Positions 43,106 to 52,750 of a DNA stretch of 64,000 nucleotides are shown piece by piece. Each line of letters begins with the position of its first letter. Positions within the stretch are counted from its first letter, which is position 1. Origin of the DNA: JAJVID01 sp035714085 (GTDB lineage: Bacteria > Acidobacteriota > Blastocatellia > RBC074); contig DASTMP010000298.1 in NCBI GenBank assembly GCA_035714085.1, positions 1 through 64,000 on the forward strand, written 5' to 3'. The notes beneath the pieces were generated by a model. The model searched no databases, was not told the DNA's origin, and saw nothing but the letters and a program-made list of their open reading frames with translations. The translations under genes were made by a program, and so were the position numbers.

Positions 43106-44203
43106 ATGCGAACATTGGAACGCGTCACCATCATTGGCTTTAAATCCATTCGCGAGTTGCGAGACTTTGAAATACGACGTCTCAACGTGCTCGTGGGGGC
43201 CAATGGCGCGGGCAAGACCAACTTCATCTCAGTATTCAAATTGCTCAATCAGTTGATTGAGCGAAGACTCCAGATTTTCGTCGCACAATCAGGCCGCGCA
43301 AACTCGTTCCTGCACTTTGGCCGGAAAGTGACAAGCGAAATTGAAATAGACCTGGAGTTCGGAGAGGGCAACATTGGGAACGGTTACGAAGTTAAATTAG
43401 CTCCTTCATCTGGAGACAATCTGTTTTTCACTAAGGAAAGCTGGTGGTTTCATAACCGCGCATATCTGCAACCATATCGGTATCCGATCTCGCATGGGCA
43501 TGAAGAGGCGCGGTTGCCTGAAATGGCGAATAGTGATAAAGCCGCACGCTATGTTTTAAATGAGCTTTCGAAATGGAAGGTTTACCACTTCCACGACACT
43601 AGCGAATCTGCCAGAGTCAAACAAACTGGGGATCTGGGCGATAATGCGATGCTCAGGCCCGATGCGGCTAATCTAGCGGCTTTTCTTTATCTTCTGCGCA
43701 ACACCCTTTCAAGTCACTACCAAAGAATCGTAGAAACAATCCGTCTGGTAGCTCCATTCTTCGATGATTTCGTTCTTCGACCGACGCCGGAAAACCAGAA
43801 TAAGATCAGATTGGAATGGCATGAGAGACAATCGGGCGATTATTTCGACGCCTCGTATTTTTCTGATGGCACACTGCGCTTCATTTGTTTGGCTACTCTA
43901 TTGTTGCAACCACAGCTTCCTTCATTAGTGATCATCGATGAGCCGGAACTCGGCTTACATCCTTACGCCATCAATCTATTGGCCGATATGCTGCAAAGCG
44001 CCGCCACCAAAACGCAGGTTATCGTCTCTACCCAATCCGTTCCTCTGGTCAATCAATTTCTGCCGGAAGACATCGTAGTAGTTGATAGAGAAGACAATCA
44101 ATCAGTGTTTCGCCGGCTGAAATCAGAGGATCTGGAGGAGTGGTTGGAGCAGTACGGCTTGGGCGAGCTTTGGGAAAAGAATGTCATCGGCGGGAGGCCC
44201 TGA
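43106..44203 (+). CDS. AAA ATPase (AAA_21, RecF/OLD-like ABC-type ATPase)
   Basis: 365 residues. The N-terminus IIGFKSIRELRDFEIRRLNVLVGANGAGKTNFI carries the SMC/RecF-type Walker A; GTLRFICLATLLLQP corresponds to the ABC signature region, and VIIDEPELGLHP is Walker B with catalytic Glu. The distal TQSVPLVNQFLPEDIVVVDRED is typical of OLD/AAA_21 proteins. No nuclease domain is fused; the DUF4276 protein encoded 3 bp downstream may supply it. Such ATPase/DUF4276 pairs occur in genome islands and are suspected defence systems. Codon use and base composition look more AT-rich than the neighbours. It would act in the cytoplasm, probably as a dimer. Confidence 0.88.
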   Translation: MRTLERVTIIGFKSIRELRDFEIRRLNVLVGANGAGKTNFISVFKLLNQLIERRLQIFVAQSGRANSFLHFGRKVTSEIEIDLEFGEGNIGNGYEVKLAPSSGDNLFFTKESWWFHNRAYLQPYRYPISHGHEEARLPEMANSDKAARYVLNELSKWKVYHFHDTSESARVKQTGDLGDNAMLRPDAANLAAFLYLLRNTLSSHYQRIVETIRLVAPFFDDFVLRPTPENQNKIRLEWHERQSGDYFDASYFSDGTLRFICLATLLLQPQLPSLVIIDEPELGLHPYAINLLADMLQSAATKTQVIVSTQSVPLVNQFLPEDIVVVDREDNQSVFRRLKSEDLEEWLEQYGLGELWEKNVIGGRP

Positions 44204-44206
44204 ACA

Positions 44207-44878
44207 ATGAGTAAGGTTCTCATTCTGGTCGAAGGGCAGACGGAAGAAGCTTTCATCAAAACTGTGCTTGCCCCGCATCTAGCAAGCCTCAATATTTTCC
44301 CGGTCGTCACAATTATCACCACTCGAAGAAGACCCGACCAGAAAGATTTCAAGGACGGCATCACAAGCTATCTCAAGATCAAAACCGACCTGCGCCCATT
44401 ACTCAATGACAGTAGCGCCGCGCTGGTTACGACGATGATAGATTATTATGGCCTGCCCCATGACTTTCCCGGATTGTCAGATTGTCCGAACGCCTCTTGC
44501 CACGATCGTGTAAGCCACATCGAAAGAGCTTTTGCCAACGACATCGGCCAGGAGAAGTTTTTGCCTTACCTCTCTCTTCACGAATTCGAGGCGTTGCTAT
44601 TTGTTTCCCCAAGACACCTAGACGCGCACTTCCCAAGTCAAAACCGGCTACAGCAGTTGGCGCAAATCAAAACGCAGTTCCTGTCTCCCGAAGAAATAAA
44701 CAACAATGCCGATACCGCTCCGTCAAAACGCCTGCGAAGAATTTATCCTGAATACCAAAAACGAACTGACGGCCCCACAATTGCGGGTAAAATAGGCTTG
44801 GAGATGATTCGCAATGAATGCAGGCACTTCAATGAATGGCTAATCAAATTGGAGAGTTTTGGAGGCGGTCCAACCTGA
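44207..44878 (+). CDS. DUF4276 family protein, possible TOPRIM-like partner of the ATPase
   Basis: 223 residues beginning 3 nt after the ATPase stop. The start VLILVEGQTEEAFIKTVL and the later TTMIDYYGLP and LPYLSLHEFEALLF are characteristic of DUF4276. The arrangement of a Glu after strand 1 (VEG-x-TE) and an Asp after strand 3 recalls the TOPRIM metal site of OLD nucleases, so this pair may be a split OLD-like nuclease; that is inference. Its stop lies 3 nt before fmt, so the module sits in front of translation genes without its own terminator. Confidence 0.82.
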   Translation: MSKVLILVEGQTEEAFIKTVLAPHLASLNIFPVVTIITTRRRPDQKDFKDGITSYLKIKTDLRPLLNDSSAALVTTMIDYYGLPHDFPGLSDCPNASCHDRVSHIERAFANDIGQEKFLPYLSLHEFEALLFVSPRHLDAHFPSQNRLQQLAQIKTQFLSPEEINNNADTAPSKRLRRIYPEYQKRTDGPTIAGKIGLEMIRNECRHFNEWLIKLESFGGGPT

Positions 44879-44881
44879 GAT

Positions 44882-45844
44882 ATGAGACTAATTTTCATGG
44901 GGACGCCTGAATTCGCCGTTCCCTCGTTACGCAAACTCATCGAAGCGGGTCACGAGATCATCGCCGTCTTCACGCAACCCGACCGCCCGGTCGGGCGCAA
45001 ACAGGTCGTCACGCCGACGCCGATCAAAGTCTTCGCCGCCGAACACGGGATTGCGATCCATCAACCATTAAAGATCAAGACCGACGAGGCGCGCCGCCAA
45101 TTCGAGCCGCTGTTCAAAGAGGCTGATGCGGGCGTCGTCGCCGCTTACGGGCGGATATTACCAGACTGGATGTTGAATGCGCCCCGCCGCGGGTGCGTCA
45201 ACGTTCACTCTTCGCTGCTGCCAAAATATCGCGGCGCGGCCCCGATCAATTGGGCCGTCGCGCGCGGCGAACGCGAAACCGGCGTGACGATTATGCTGAT
45301 GGACGCGGGGTTGGACACGGGACCGGTTCTGCTGCGGCGCGCGACGCGGATCGGCGATGAGGAGACCGCGTCGGAATTGACGCCGCGCCTCGCCGAGTTG
45401 GGAGCGGAGTCGCTGATCGAGGCTTTGGGCAAGCTCGAAAGCGGCGAGATTACACCGGAGCCGCAGAACGACGCCGGAGCCACTCTAGCGCCGATCCTTA
45501 AACGCGAAGACGGTGAGGTCGCCTGGGCGATGACCGCCACGGAGATTTTCAACAGACTGCGCGGGTTCACGCCCTTCCCCGGATGCTACACCTTTTTCGA
45601 CGGGCGCCGGCTTGAGATTGTCAAAGCGCGCGTCGAACCTGGAGGAGAGGACGCGCATAAATTCGAGCCCGGCGCCGTTTGCGAAGTGGCTAAAGACAGC
45701 ATCGTCGTCGCGTGCGGAGGCGCGACGCGATTGCGAATCACCGAAGTACAGCCAGAAGGCAAACGCGCCATGCCGGCGCGCGATTTTTTGAACGGCGCGC
45801 GATTGCAAGTAGGCGCGAAGCTAGGCAGGCGCATCGAGTTTTGA
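44882..45844 (+). CDS. fmt: Methionyl-tRNA formyltransferase
   Basis: 320 residues. Formylates Met-tRNA(fMet) with 10-formyl-THF. The N-terminal transferase domain has MGTPEFAVPSL, the catalytic NVHSSLLPKYRGAAPINWA (Asn and His) and MDAGLDTGPVL (Asp); the C-terminal OB-like domain begins around residue 208 (NRLRGFTPFPG). Length is typical. Peptide deformylase, often next to fmt, is absent; instead rsmB follows within 20 bp, as in many bacteria. The start ATG has GAGATATG context with no strong ribosome site, so coupling with the upstream DUF4276 gene is possible. Confidence 0.96.
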   Translation: MRLIFMGTPEFAVPSLRKLIEAGHEIIAVFTQPDRPVGRKQVVTPTPIKVFAAEHGIAIHQPLKIKTDEARRQFEPLFKEADAGVVAAYGRILPDWMLNAPRRGCVNVHSSLLPKYRGAAPINWAVARGERETGVTIMLMDAGLDTGPVLLRRATRIGDEETASELTPRLAELGAESLIEALGKLESGEITPEPQNDAGATLAPILKREDGEVAWAMTATEIFNRLRGFTPFPGCYTFFDGRRLEIVKARVEPGGEDAHKFEPGAVCEVAKDSIVVACGGATRLRITEVQPEGKRAMPARDFLNGARLQVGAKLGRRIEF

Positions 45845-45861
45845 AGACTGAGAGGACAAAT

Positions 45862-47247
45862 GTGGCGCCGGCGCGCGTCGCGGCGTTCGACATCCTGTGG
45901 CGCGTGGCGACCGAAGACGCTTTTGCGAGCGACCTGCTCGCGTCGCCGCGCTACGACCGCCTCTCGCGCGAAGACCACGCGCTGGCGCAGGAACTCAGCA
46001 TGGGCGTTTTGCGCTGGCGTAGTCAACTCGATTTTCTGATCGAGCGTTACGCGCGCCGCTCGATCGAAAGGCTGGATCCGGAAGTCATCGTCGCGCTACG
46101 GCTCGGCCTCTATCAGCTCAAATTTCTCTCGCGCATCCCGCCACACGCGGCTATCAACGAATCGGTCAACCTGGTCAAACATCGCGGCAAAAAGAGCGCC
46201 GCGCCACTGGTCAACGCCGCACTGCGCGCGGCGCAACGCGAGGAAGGCTTCGATCTCAATCAGGCGATCAGCAACTCGATCAAAAGGCCGCTCGAAAGAT
46301 TGAGCGTCGAGACCGCGCATCCCCAATGGCTGCTGAGGCGGTGGGTCGAACGCTTCGGCGAAGAAGACGCTCGCGAGACGGCGCTGGCCGACAACGCCGC
46401 GCCGCGCGCCGCGTTCCGCTTCAATACTCGCCGCGCCGGCGAGTTCCGAACCCGCCAATGGCTCGCCGAACACAACGTCGCCATCCGCGATTCTGAATTG
46501 GCGCCGGGAGCGGCCGTCATCGAAATCGGCTCTCTTTCTCCGCAATCCGAGCCTGTGCGCGACGGCTGGATTTACCTCCAGGACGAAGCCTCGCAGCTCG
46601 TGGGGCGCCTCGCGGCGATTCAATCCAACCCTCTCAGATCTCGAATCTCAAATCTGAAATTTCTCGACTTGTGCGCGGCGCCCGGCGGCAAGACGACGCT
46701 GCTCGCATCCTTGCTCCCCGCGAACGCCCTGGTCGTCGCCGGAGATTTGCGCCTTCATCGCCTTCGCACAATGAAAGAGCTGAGCGAACGACTCGGCATC
46801 GAAAATATCAATCACGTTCAACTCGACGCCGCAGCGCCCCTGCCGTTCGATCAAACGGAAGGCTTTGACGTTATTCTGCTCGACGCGCCTTGCAGCGGCC
46901 TCGGCACGTTGCGACGTCATCCCGAAATCAAACTGCGAATGAGCGAAGACCGAATCGCGCGGCTCGCGGAACTGCAGAAGCGATTGATCGCCAACGCCGC
47001 GCGCCAATTATGCGTGGGCGGATTGCTCGTCTACTCAGTCTGTTCTACCGAGCCGGAAGAGGGTGAAGAGGTCATCGCATGGTTCCGCCAAAACAATCCC
47101 GAATTCCGCGACATGACGCGCGAGCGGCTCGTTGAAATCGGCCTCGACCCGTCGCCGCTGTTGACGCCGTCGTTCGGCGCCCGCACATTCACACGCCGTC
47201 ACGGCTCCGAAAGCTTTTTCTTCTGCGTCTTGTGGAAAAGAAGATGA
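45862..47247 (+). CDS. rsmB: 16S rRNA m5C967 methyltransferase
   Basis: 461 residues from a GTG at 45862 with AGAGGA 5 nt upstream; an in-frame TTG at 45841 overlapping the fmt stop is the alternative. The N-terminal NusB-like RNA-binding domain (PARVAAFDILWRV, about 1-140) is followed by the methyltransferase with FLDLCAAPGGKTTLL, LDAPCSGLGTLRRHPEI and the second Cys in VYSVCSTEPEE. S-adenosylmethionine is the donor. Just before motif I lies a stretch (NPLRSRISNLK) encoded by near-heptamer DNA, which looks like a small in-frame insertion. The stop overlaps the next start (ATGA). Confidence 0.94.
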   Translation: MAPARVAAFDILWRVATEDAFASDLLASPRYDRLSREDHALAQELSMGVLRWRSQLDFLIERYARRSIERLDPEVIVALRLGLYQLKFLSRIPPHAAINESVNLVKHRGKKSAAPLVNAALRAAQREEGFDLNQAISNSIKRPLERLSVETAHPQWLLRRWVERFGEEDARETALADNAAPRAAFRFNTRRAGEFRTRQWLAEHNVAIRDSELAPGAAVIEIGSLSPQSEPVRDGWIYLQDEASQLVGRLAAIQSNPLRSRISNLKFLDLCAAPGGKTTLLASLLPANALVVAGDLRLHRLRTMKELSERLGIENINHVQLDAAAPLPFDQTEGFDVILLDAPCSGLGTLRRHPEIKLRMSEDRIARLAELQKRLIANAARQLCVGGLLVYSVCSTEPEEGEEVIAWFRQNNPEFRDMTRERLVEIGLDPSPLLTPSFGARTFTRRHGSESFFFCVLWKRR

Positions 47248-48413
47248 ACTACAAGCCAAAGCCAGGTTTGAACGTCCCGGTCATCACGGTTCTAGACGAC
47301 TCCGGCAGAGTGCTCGCCGATGAACAACGCCGGGTCATTCGCCATGTCGTCCAGAAAGGTTACGGCGCCGACGTTATCTTCGGCGTGGGCACTACTGGCG
47401 AATGGAACCGCATCGCCAACGCCGAACGCCAGCGCATAATGGAGATCGAGATCGACGAAGTTCGCCGCATCAACGCTAGGCTGCGAAGGCCTAGGGTCGA
47501 GGATCGAATAGACGACGCGATCCTCGACCTTCGATCTTCCATCCGCAGTCCGCGATCCGCAATCCACGATCCGCAATCCGTAGAGGCATGGGTCGGAGTG
47601 AACGGCTCGGCGCGGGCGGAAATCCTCGACAACCTGGACGCCGCGATTCAATTGGGCGCGGACGCGGCGGTAATTGCGCCTCTCGCCATCGAAGACCTCG
47701 CCGAAAGCGACATAGTCCGCTTCTTCCAACGCGACGTCGCCGATCTGATCGAAGCGTCGAAGAGCGATCTGCCGGTATTTCTTTACGACAACGCCGACAT
47801 CAACGCCCAGGGTCAACCGCCGCACATCCGCACGCGCATCATCAAACACCTGAGCCGGCTCCCCTGGGTGCGAGGCGTCAAAGTCTCGGCGTCGCGCCGG
47901 GTGATCGGCAACTACACAAAAGCCGCTCTGCATTACAAACAGCCGGGCGAGTTCGGCGTTTATATCGGGAATGCGATGCTGATCTTCGAGATGTATCGCC
48001 CGAGTCACGGCATGCTCGGACGATTACGCGAAGGGTGGCGTGATCATCTGCTGCACGACACGCCGCCGATCGGCGTTGTCTCCGGCCCCGCCAACTGCAT
48101 GCCGCGCGAATGGCAGAAGGCGTGGCGCGTTTGCTGGGCCGGCGACGACGATTTGACCGACGTTTACCAGGACCTCTGTTCGCGCTTCGAGGATATTTGC
48201 GGCTTCGACGAGGAAGGCCGTCGCGTGATGATGATCATCGCCTGCATAAAACACGCGCTCGAGCTTGATGGCGTGATTTCGAGCGCGGCGGTCGGCCGGG
48301 GAACAAAAGAGCTGTCGGTCGAGCAGAAGAAAATATTCTGTGACAATTACTACGCGTTACGCGATCACGTGTGGAAGCGGATTGATCCGATCTGGCAAAC
48401 GGCCATGAGTTGA
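47244..48413 (+). CDS. Dihydrodipicolinate synthase (DapA) family aldolase
   Basis: 389 residues, start ATG overlapping the rsmB stop by 4 nt. The TIM-barrel lyase signs are NVPVITVLDDSGRVL, FGVGTTGEWNRI (pyruvate-binding GTTGE) and a Schiff-base lysine in WVRGVKVSAS. The Tyr of the usual catalytic triad may be that in FLYDNADIN. The substrate is probably an aldehyde or keto acid other than the lysine pathway pair, since the protein is ~90 residues longer than DapA. About 30 residues (near 80-113) are encoded by a heptamer repeat block inserted in frame. It converges on the LysR gene. Confidence 0.8.
   Translation: MNYKPKPGLNVPVITVLDDSGRVLADEQRRVIRHVVQKGYGADVIFGVGTTGEWNRIANAERQRIMEIEIDEVRRINARLRRPRVEDRIDDAILDLRSSIRSPRSAIHDPQSVEAWVGVNGSARAEILDNLDAAIQLGADAAVIAPLAIEDLAESDIVRFFQRDVADLIEASKSDLPVFLYDNADINAQGQPPHIRTRIIKHLSRLPWVRGVKVSASRRVIGNYTKAALHYKQPGEFGVYIGNAMLIFEMYRPSHGMLGRLREGWRDHLLHDTPPIGVVSGPANCMPREWQKAWRVCWAGDDDLTDVYQDLCSRFEDICGFDEEGRRVMMIIACIKHALELDGVISSAAVGRGTKELSVEQKKIFCDNYYALRDHVWKRIDPIWQTAMS
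47495..47582. repeat. Heptamer block inserted in frame in the DapA-family gene
   Basis: A perfect 12-bp inverted repeat GGTCGAGGATCG (47495-47506) / CGATCCTCGACC (47518-47529) is followed by ATCCGCA GTCCGCG ATCCGCA ATCCACG ATCCGCA ATCCG (from 47541). The encoded peptide shows the expected 7-residue echo (SIRSPRS, then AIHDPQS). The reading frame is intact. Confidence 0.9.
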
Positions 48414-48504
48414 CTGGTGATTTATTACAATTCTTGCGACTCGGCGCCATCAGAGTCTTTGAATATCAAAGAAGTCGCCTTCCCAAAACGGGGACAAGCC
48501 CCAA

Positions 48505-49410
48505 CTAACTCTTGTTTGAACCGCTATCACTCAGCCCGCTCTTCACCAATTCCAGAAAAGACTTCGCCGCGTGCGACAGCGACGATTCGCGCCGGTAGAT
48601 GAGTCGTAGAATCTTCTCGATCTTCATCCCCTTCACTGGGACCTCGACCAACTTGCCCGATTCGATCTCGTCCTGAACCGCCAGCCTCGGCAGAATCGCT
48701 ATGCCGACGTCCCGCATCACGAAATCCTTGATCGTTTCGAGCGTGGCCAACTCGATGCATATGTTGAGCGGCGTGCGGCTCTGGGCGAACAACTCGAAGA
48801 TGCGCGACCGAGAAGGCGTCTTGACGTTGTGCGCGACGAACTGCTCCTCGCCCAGCTCCTTTACCGTCACCTGTTCGCGGCCGGCCAGGCGATGCTTCGG
48901 CGGAACTACCAGGACGAGTTCATCGCGATGAACCTCGAATGATTGCAGCGCCGGATTCATCGGGTCGTATGAGAGAAATCCGAAATCGAGGTTGCGCTCC
49001 ACGACTTCGAGCGGGATTTTTTCAGAGATGTTGCGAAAGACCTCGATCTTGATTTGCGGATGACGCTTGCGGTATTCGAGCAGCAAGCCGGGCAGTACGT
49101 AAAATGACGTGCTCTCGTTCGCGCCGATGGTCAGCCGCCCGCGGAACATCCCGCGCAATTCGCTGATCGCCTCCCTCGCCTCGTCGCGCAGATTAATCAT
49201 CTTTTGCGCGTAAGAATAGAGAATTCTGCCGGCCTCGGTCAGAGTTCCCGACTTGCTGCTGCGGTCGAACAGGGTCTCGCCCAGATCTTCCTCCAATCGC
49301 TTGATCGCGATGCTCAATGCGGGCTGCGTCCGCAGCATCTTTTCAGCCGCGCGGGAAAAGCTCTTCTCGTCGGCTATGCACAGAAAAATTTCCAGTTGCG
49401 ACAGGTCCAC
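48505..49410 (-). CDS. LysR family transcriptional regulator
   Basis: 301 residues from a GTG at 49410 with AAGGAG 8 nt upstream. Residues 1-60 are the LysR winged HTH (LEIFLCIADEKSFSRAAEKM, TQPALSIAIKRLEEDLGETLFDR). A linker helix and two effector subdomains (from about 90, GRLTIGANESTSFYVLPGLL) follow. It is divergent from leuA, 294 bp away, so it may regulate the leucine genes; the co-inducer is unknown. Between the two lie an inverted repeat and a candidate promoter. Confidence 0.9.
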   Translation of the reverse strand: MDLSQLEIFLCIADEKSFSRAAEKMLRTQPALSIAIKRLEEDLGETLFDRSSKSGTLTEAGRILYSYAQKMINLRDEAREAISELRGMFRGRLTIGANESTSFYVLPGLLLEYRKRHPQIKIEVFRNISEKIPLEVVERNLDFGFLSYDPMNPALQSFEVHRDELVLVVPPKHRLAGREQVTVKELGEEQFVAHNVKTPSRSRIFELFAQSRTPLNICIELATLETIKDFVMRDVGIAILPRLAVQDEIESGKLVEVPVKGMKIEKILRLIYRRESSLSHAAKSFLELVKSGLSDSGSNKS

Positions 49411-49426
49411 TTCAGTCTCCTTGGGG

Positions 49427-49505
49427 AAATAGACGGGATTTACAGGATTTTTCAGGGTTTTGTGGCGCCATCAATCCTGAAAAATCCTGTAAATCCCGTC
49501 TATTT
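49427..49505. repeat. Inverted repeat, ATAGACRGG/CCYGTCTAT family, copy 3 (perfect)
   Basis: Arms 49427-49456 and 49476-49505 are exact reverse complements over 30 bp. Relative to the copy at 37610-37692 the arm reads AGACGGG instead of AGACAGG and the partner changes in step (CCCGTCT for CCTGTCT), so pairing is kept. Confidence 0.97.
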
Positions 49506-49557
49506 TCATTTTTTTAAGGATGGCGCCCACTGCGACGTGAACGCCACCCTATAAATC

Positions 49558-49585
49558 TTGCTTATTAAAACGTAAATATTATAAA
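49558..49585 (+). promoter_or_regulatory. leuA: Candidate leuA promoter with flanking CTTGC/GCAAG
   Basis: TTGCTT (49558-49563), 16-nt spacer, TATAAA (49580-49585), in an AT-rich patch. CTTGC (49557-49561) and GCAAG (49590-49594) flank it symmetrically and could be part of a LysR-type operator. The leader to leuA is about 110 nt; no leucine-rich leader peptide was recognised in it. Confidence 0.4.
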
Positions 49586-49704
49586 CTTTGCAAGTCCCCG
49601 GGCTCACGCTATGATGCTTGAACTTCTGGACGGTAGTCCATATGGCCCCTTTGGTTTCCTGACTAAAATCTTTCGAGAACCTCTTAAGCTAAGGAGAGAC
49701 GCGG

Positions 49705-51273
49705 ATGAGCGATCGAGTAGCAATTTTCGACACGACGTTGCGCGACGGCGAGCAGTCGCCGGGGTGCAGCATGAATCTGGAAGAGAAACTGAGGATGGCG
49801 CGGCAACTCGACGCGCTCGGCGTTGACATTATCGAGGCCGGGTTTCCCATCGCCTCGGACGACGACTTCGCGGCGGTGCGCGAAGTGGCGAAGAGCTGCC
49901 GGCGCCCGATCATTGCGGCTCTGTGTCGAACCACTCCCGAAGACATCGAGCGCGCCTGGGAGGCGCTCTCATACGCCGCGCGCCCGCGCATTCACACCTT
50001 CGTCGCCACGTCCGACATTCACCTTCAATACAAGCTGCAGAAGAGCCGCGAAGAGGTTTTGGAGATGTCCTGCAAGGCCGTGCGGTTGGCGAAGGGCTTT
50101 GCCGACGACGTCGAGTTCTCCGCCGAAGACGCGACGCGCAGCGATCTGGACTATCTCTGTCAGGTCATCGCCGCGGTGATTGATGAAGGGGCGACGGTGG
50201 TTAACATCCCCGACACGGTCGGCTACACGATCCCTTCCGAATACACGCACATCATTCAAACGCTCAAAACGCGCGTGCCGAATATTGATCGCGCGACGAT
50301 CAGCGTGCATTGCCACAACGATCTGGGGCTGGCCGTGGCCAACTCGCTGGCCGCCGTCGCCGCCGGGGCGCGCCAGATCGAATGCACCATCAACGGAATC
50401 GGCGAACGCGCCGGCAACGCGTCGCTCGAAGAAATAGTGATGGCGCTGCGCGTGCGCAAAGACCTGATGCCCTATGAAAACGGCGTGACGACCGAAGAGA
50501 TTTTCCGTTCGAGCCAGACGCTGTCGAACATCACCGGCGTGATGGTGCAGCCCAACAAGGCCGTCGTGGGAAAAAACGCGTTCGCGCACGAAGCGGGCAT
50601 TCACCAACACGGAGTGCTGAAGAACCGCATTACGTACGAAATCATGACGCCCGAATCGGTCGGCGTGAAGACCAACAGCATCGTGCTCGGCAAACATTCG
50701 GGCCGTCATGCGCTCAACAAGAAGTACGAGGAGATGGGCTACAGGCTTTCGCGCCCCGAACTCGACAAGGCGTACAAGCTCTTCACCAAACTGGCCGATC
50801 AGAAGAAAGAGATTTTTGAAGAGGACCTGATGGCGATCCTGCACGACGGCATTGCGCAGATTCCCGAACGGTTCAAACTGCGCGCCGTCCAGGCCACGGC
50901 GGGCACCTCGACGCTGGCCACGGCTCTGGTGACGCTGGCCGACACCGAGACCGAAAATAGTGGGACGCAGACCGCCGCCGGCGACGGCCCGGTCAACGCC
51001 ATCTACGAGGCGATTGACAAGATCACTGGACTGAAAGGCAGCCTGGTCGATTACACCGTGCGTTCGATCACGCGTGGCGCCGACGCCGTCGGCGAAGTTT
51101 TCGTCCACGTCGAATTCGACGGCGTGTCATTCACCGGTAAGGCGGCCAGCACCGACATCGTCGACGCCAGCGCGCGCGCTTATCTGAACGCCGTCAACAA
51201 GGCGCTCTACGCGAAAGAAAGAATGAAAACGGCCGCCAGCGATCAGATGCCGGCGGCGATTGCGGCTGATTGA
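49705..51273 (+). CDS. leuA: 2-isopropylmalate synthase
   Basis: 522 residues; TAAGGAG 9 nt before the ATG. Condenses 2-ketoisovalerate with acetyl-CoA, the first leucine-specific step. Signatures: FDTTLRDGEQSPG with the metal-binding Asp, SVHCHNDLGLAVANS (metal His pair), NGIGERAGNASLEE. The C-terminal ~130 residues are the leucine-sensing regulatory domain (AVQATAGTSTLATALV, DYTVRSITRGADAVGEV), so feedback inhibition by leucine is expected. The length fits the bacterial LeuA type 1. It is the first gene of the leucine cluster. Confidence 0.96.
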   Translation: MSDRVAIFDTTLRDGEQSPGCSMNLEEKLRMARQLDALGVDIIEAGFPIASDDDFAAVREVAKSCRRPIIAALCRTTPEDIERAWEALSYAARPRIHTFVATSDIHLQYKLQKSREEVLEMSCKAVRLAKGFADDVEFSAEDATRSDLDYLCQVIAAVIDEGATVVNIPDTVGYTIPSEYTHIIQTLKTRVPNIDRATISVHCHNDLGLAVANSLAAVAAGARQIECTINGIGERAGNASLEEIVMALRVRKDLMPYENGVTTEEIFRSSQTLSNITGVMVQPNKAVVGKNAFAHEAGIHQHGVLKNRITYEIMTPESVGVKTNSIVLGKHSGRHALNKKYEEMGYRLSRPELDKAYKLFTKLADQKKEIFEEDLMAILHDGIAQIPERFKLRAVQATAGTSTLATALVTLADTETENSGTQTAAGDGPVNAIYEAIDKITGLKGSLVDYTVRSITRGADAVGEVFVHVEFDGVSFTGKAASTDIVDASARAYLNAVNKALYAKERMKTAASDQMPAAIAAD

Positions 51274-51330
51274 TCGCCGCTTTTGAGAGAATCGTTCATG
51301 TCGCAAGGGGCGACACGAGAGAACAAAAAT

Positions 51331-51404
51331 GAAAATCAACCACGAAGATACGAAGAAAGAACAAAAAAAACTTCGTGGCCTTCGTATCTTCGTGGTTGAT
51401 TTTC
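51331..51404. repeat. Perfect 25-bp inverted repeat (CCACGAAGATACGAAG family)
   Basis: Arms 51331-51355 and 51380-51404 are exact reverse complements. Compared with 15369-15452 the sequence reads CGAAGATACGAAG instead of CGAAGAAACGAAG, with the matching change in the opposite arm. It fills the leuA-leuC spacer and ends 15 nt before the leuC ATG. Confidence 0.97.
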
Positions 51405-51419
51405 TGAGGAACAACAACC

Positions 51420-52709
<1,290 letters not shown>

Positions 52710-52750
52710 AACAACTGCTGTATTACTGAAATGGATAAAGACAAACTGCC

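Noticed and set aside
49611..49826. 71-codon ORF before leuA considered as a leucine attenuator peptide
   Set aside because: Leucines are not clustered, no ribosome site or terminator/antiterminator pair was seen, and it overlaps leuA out of frame.
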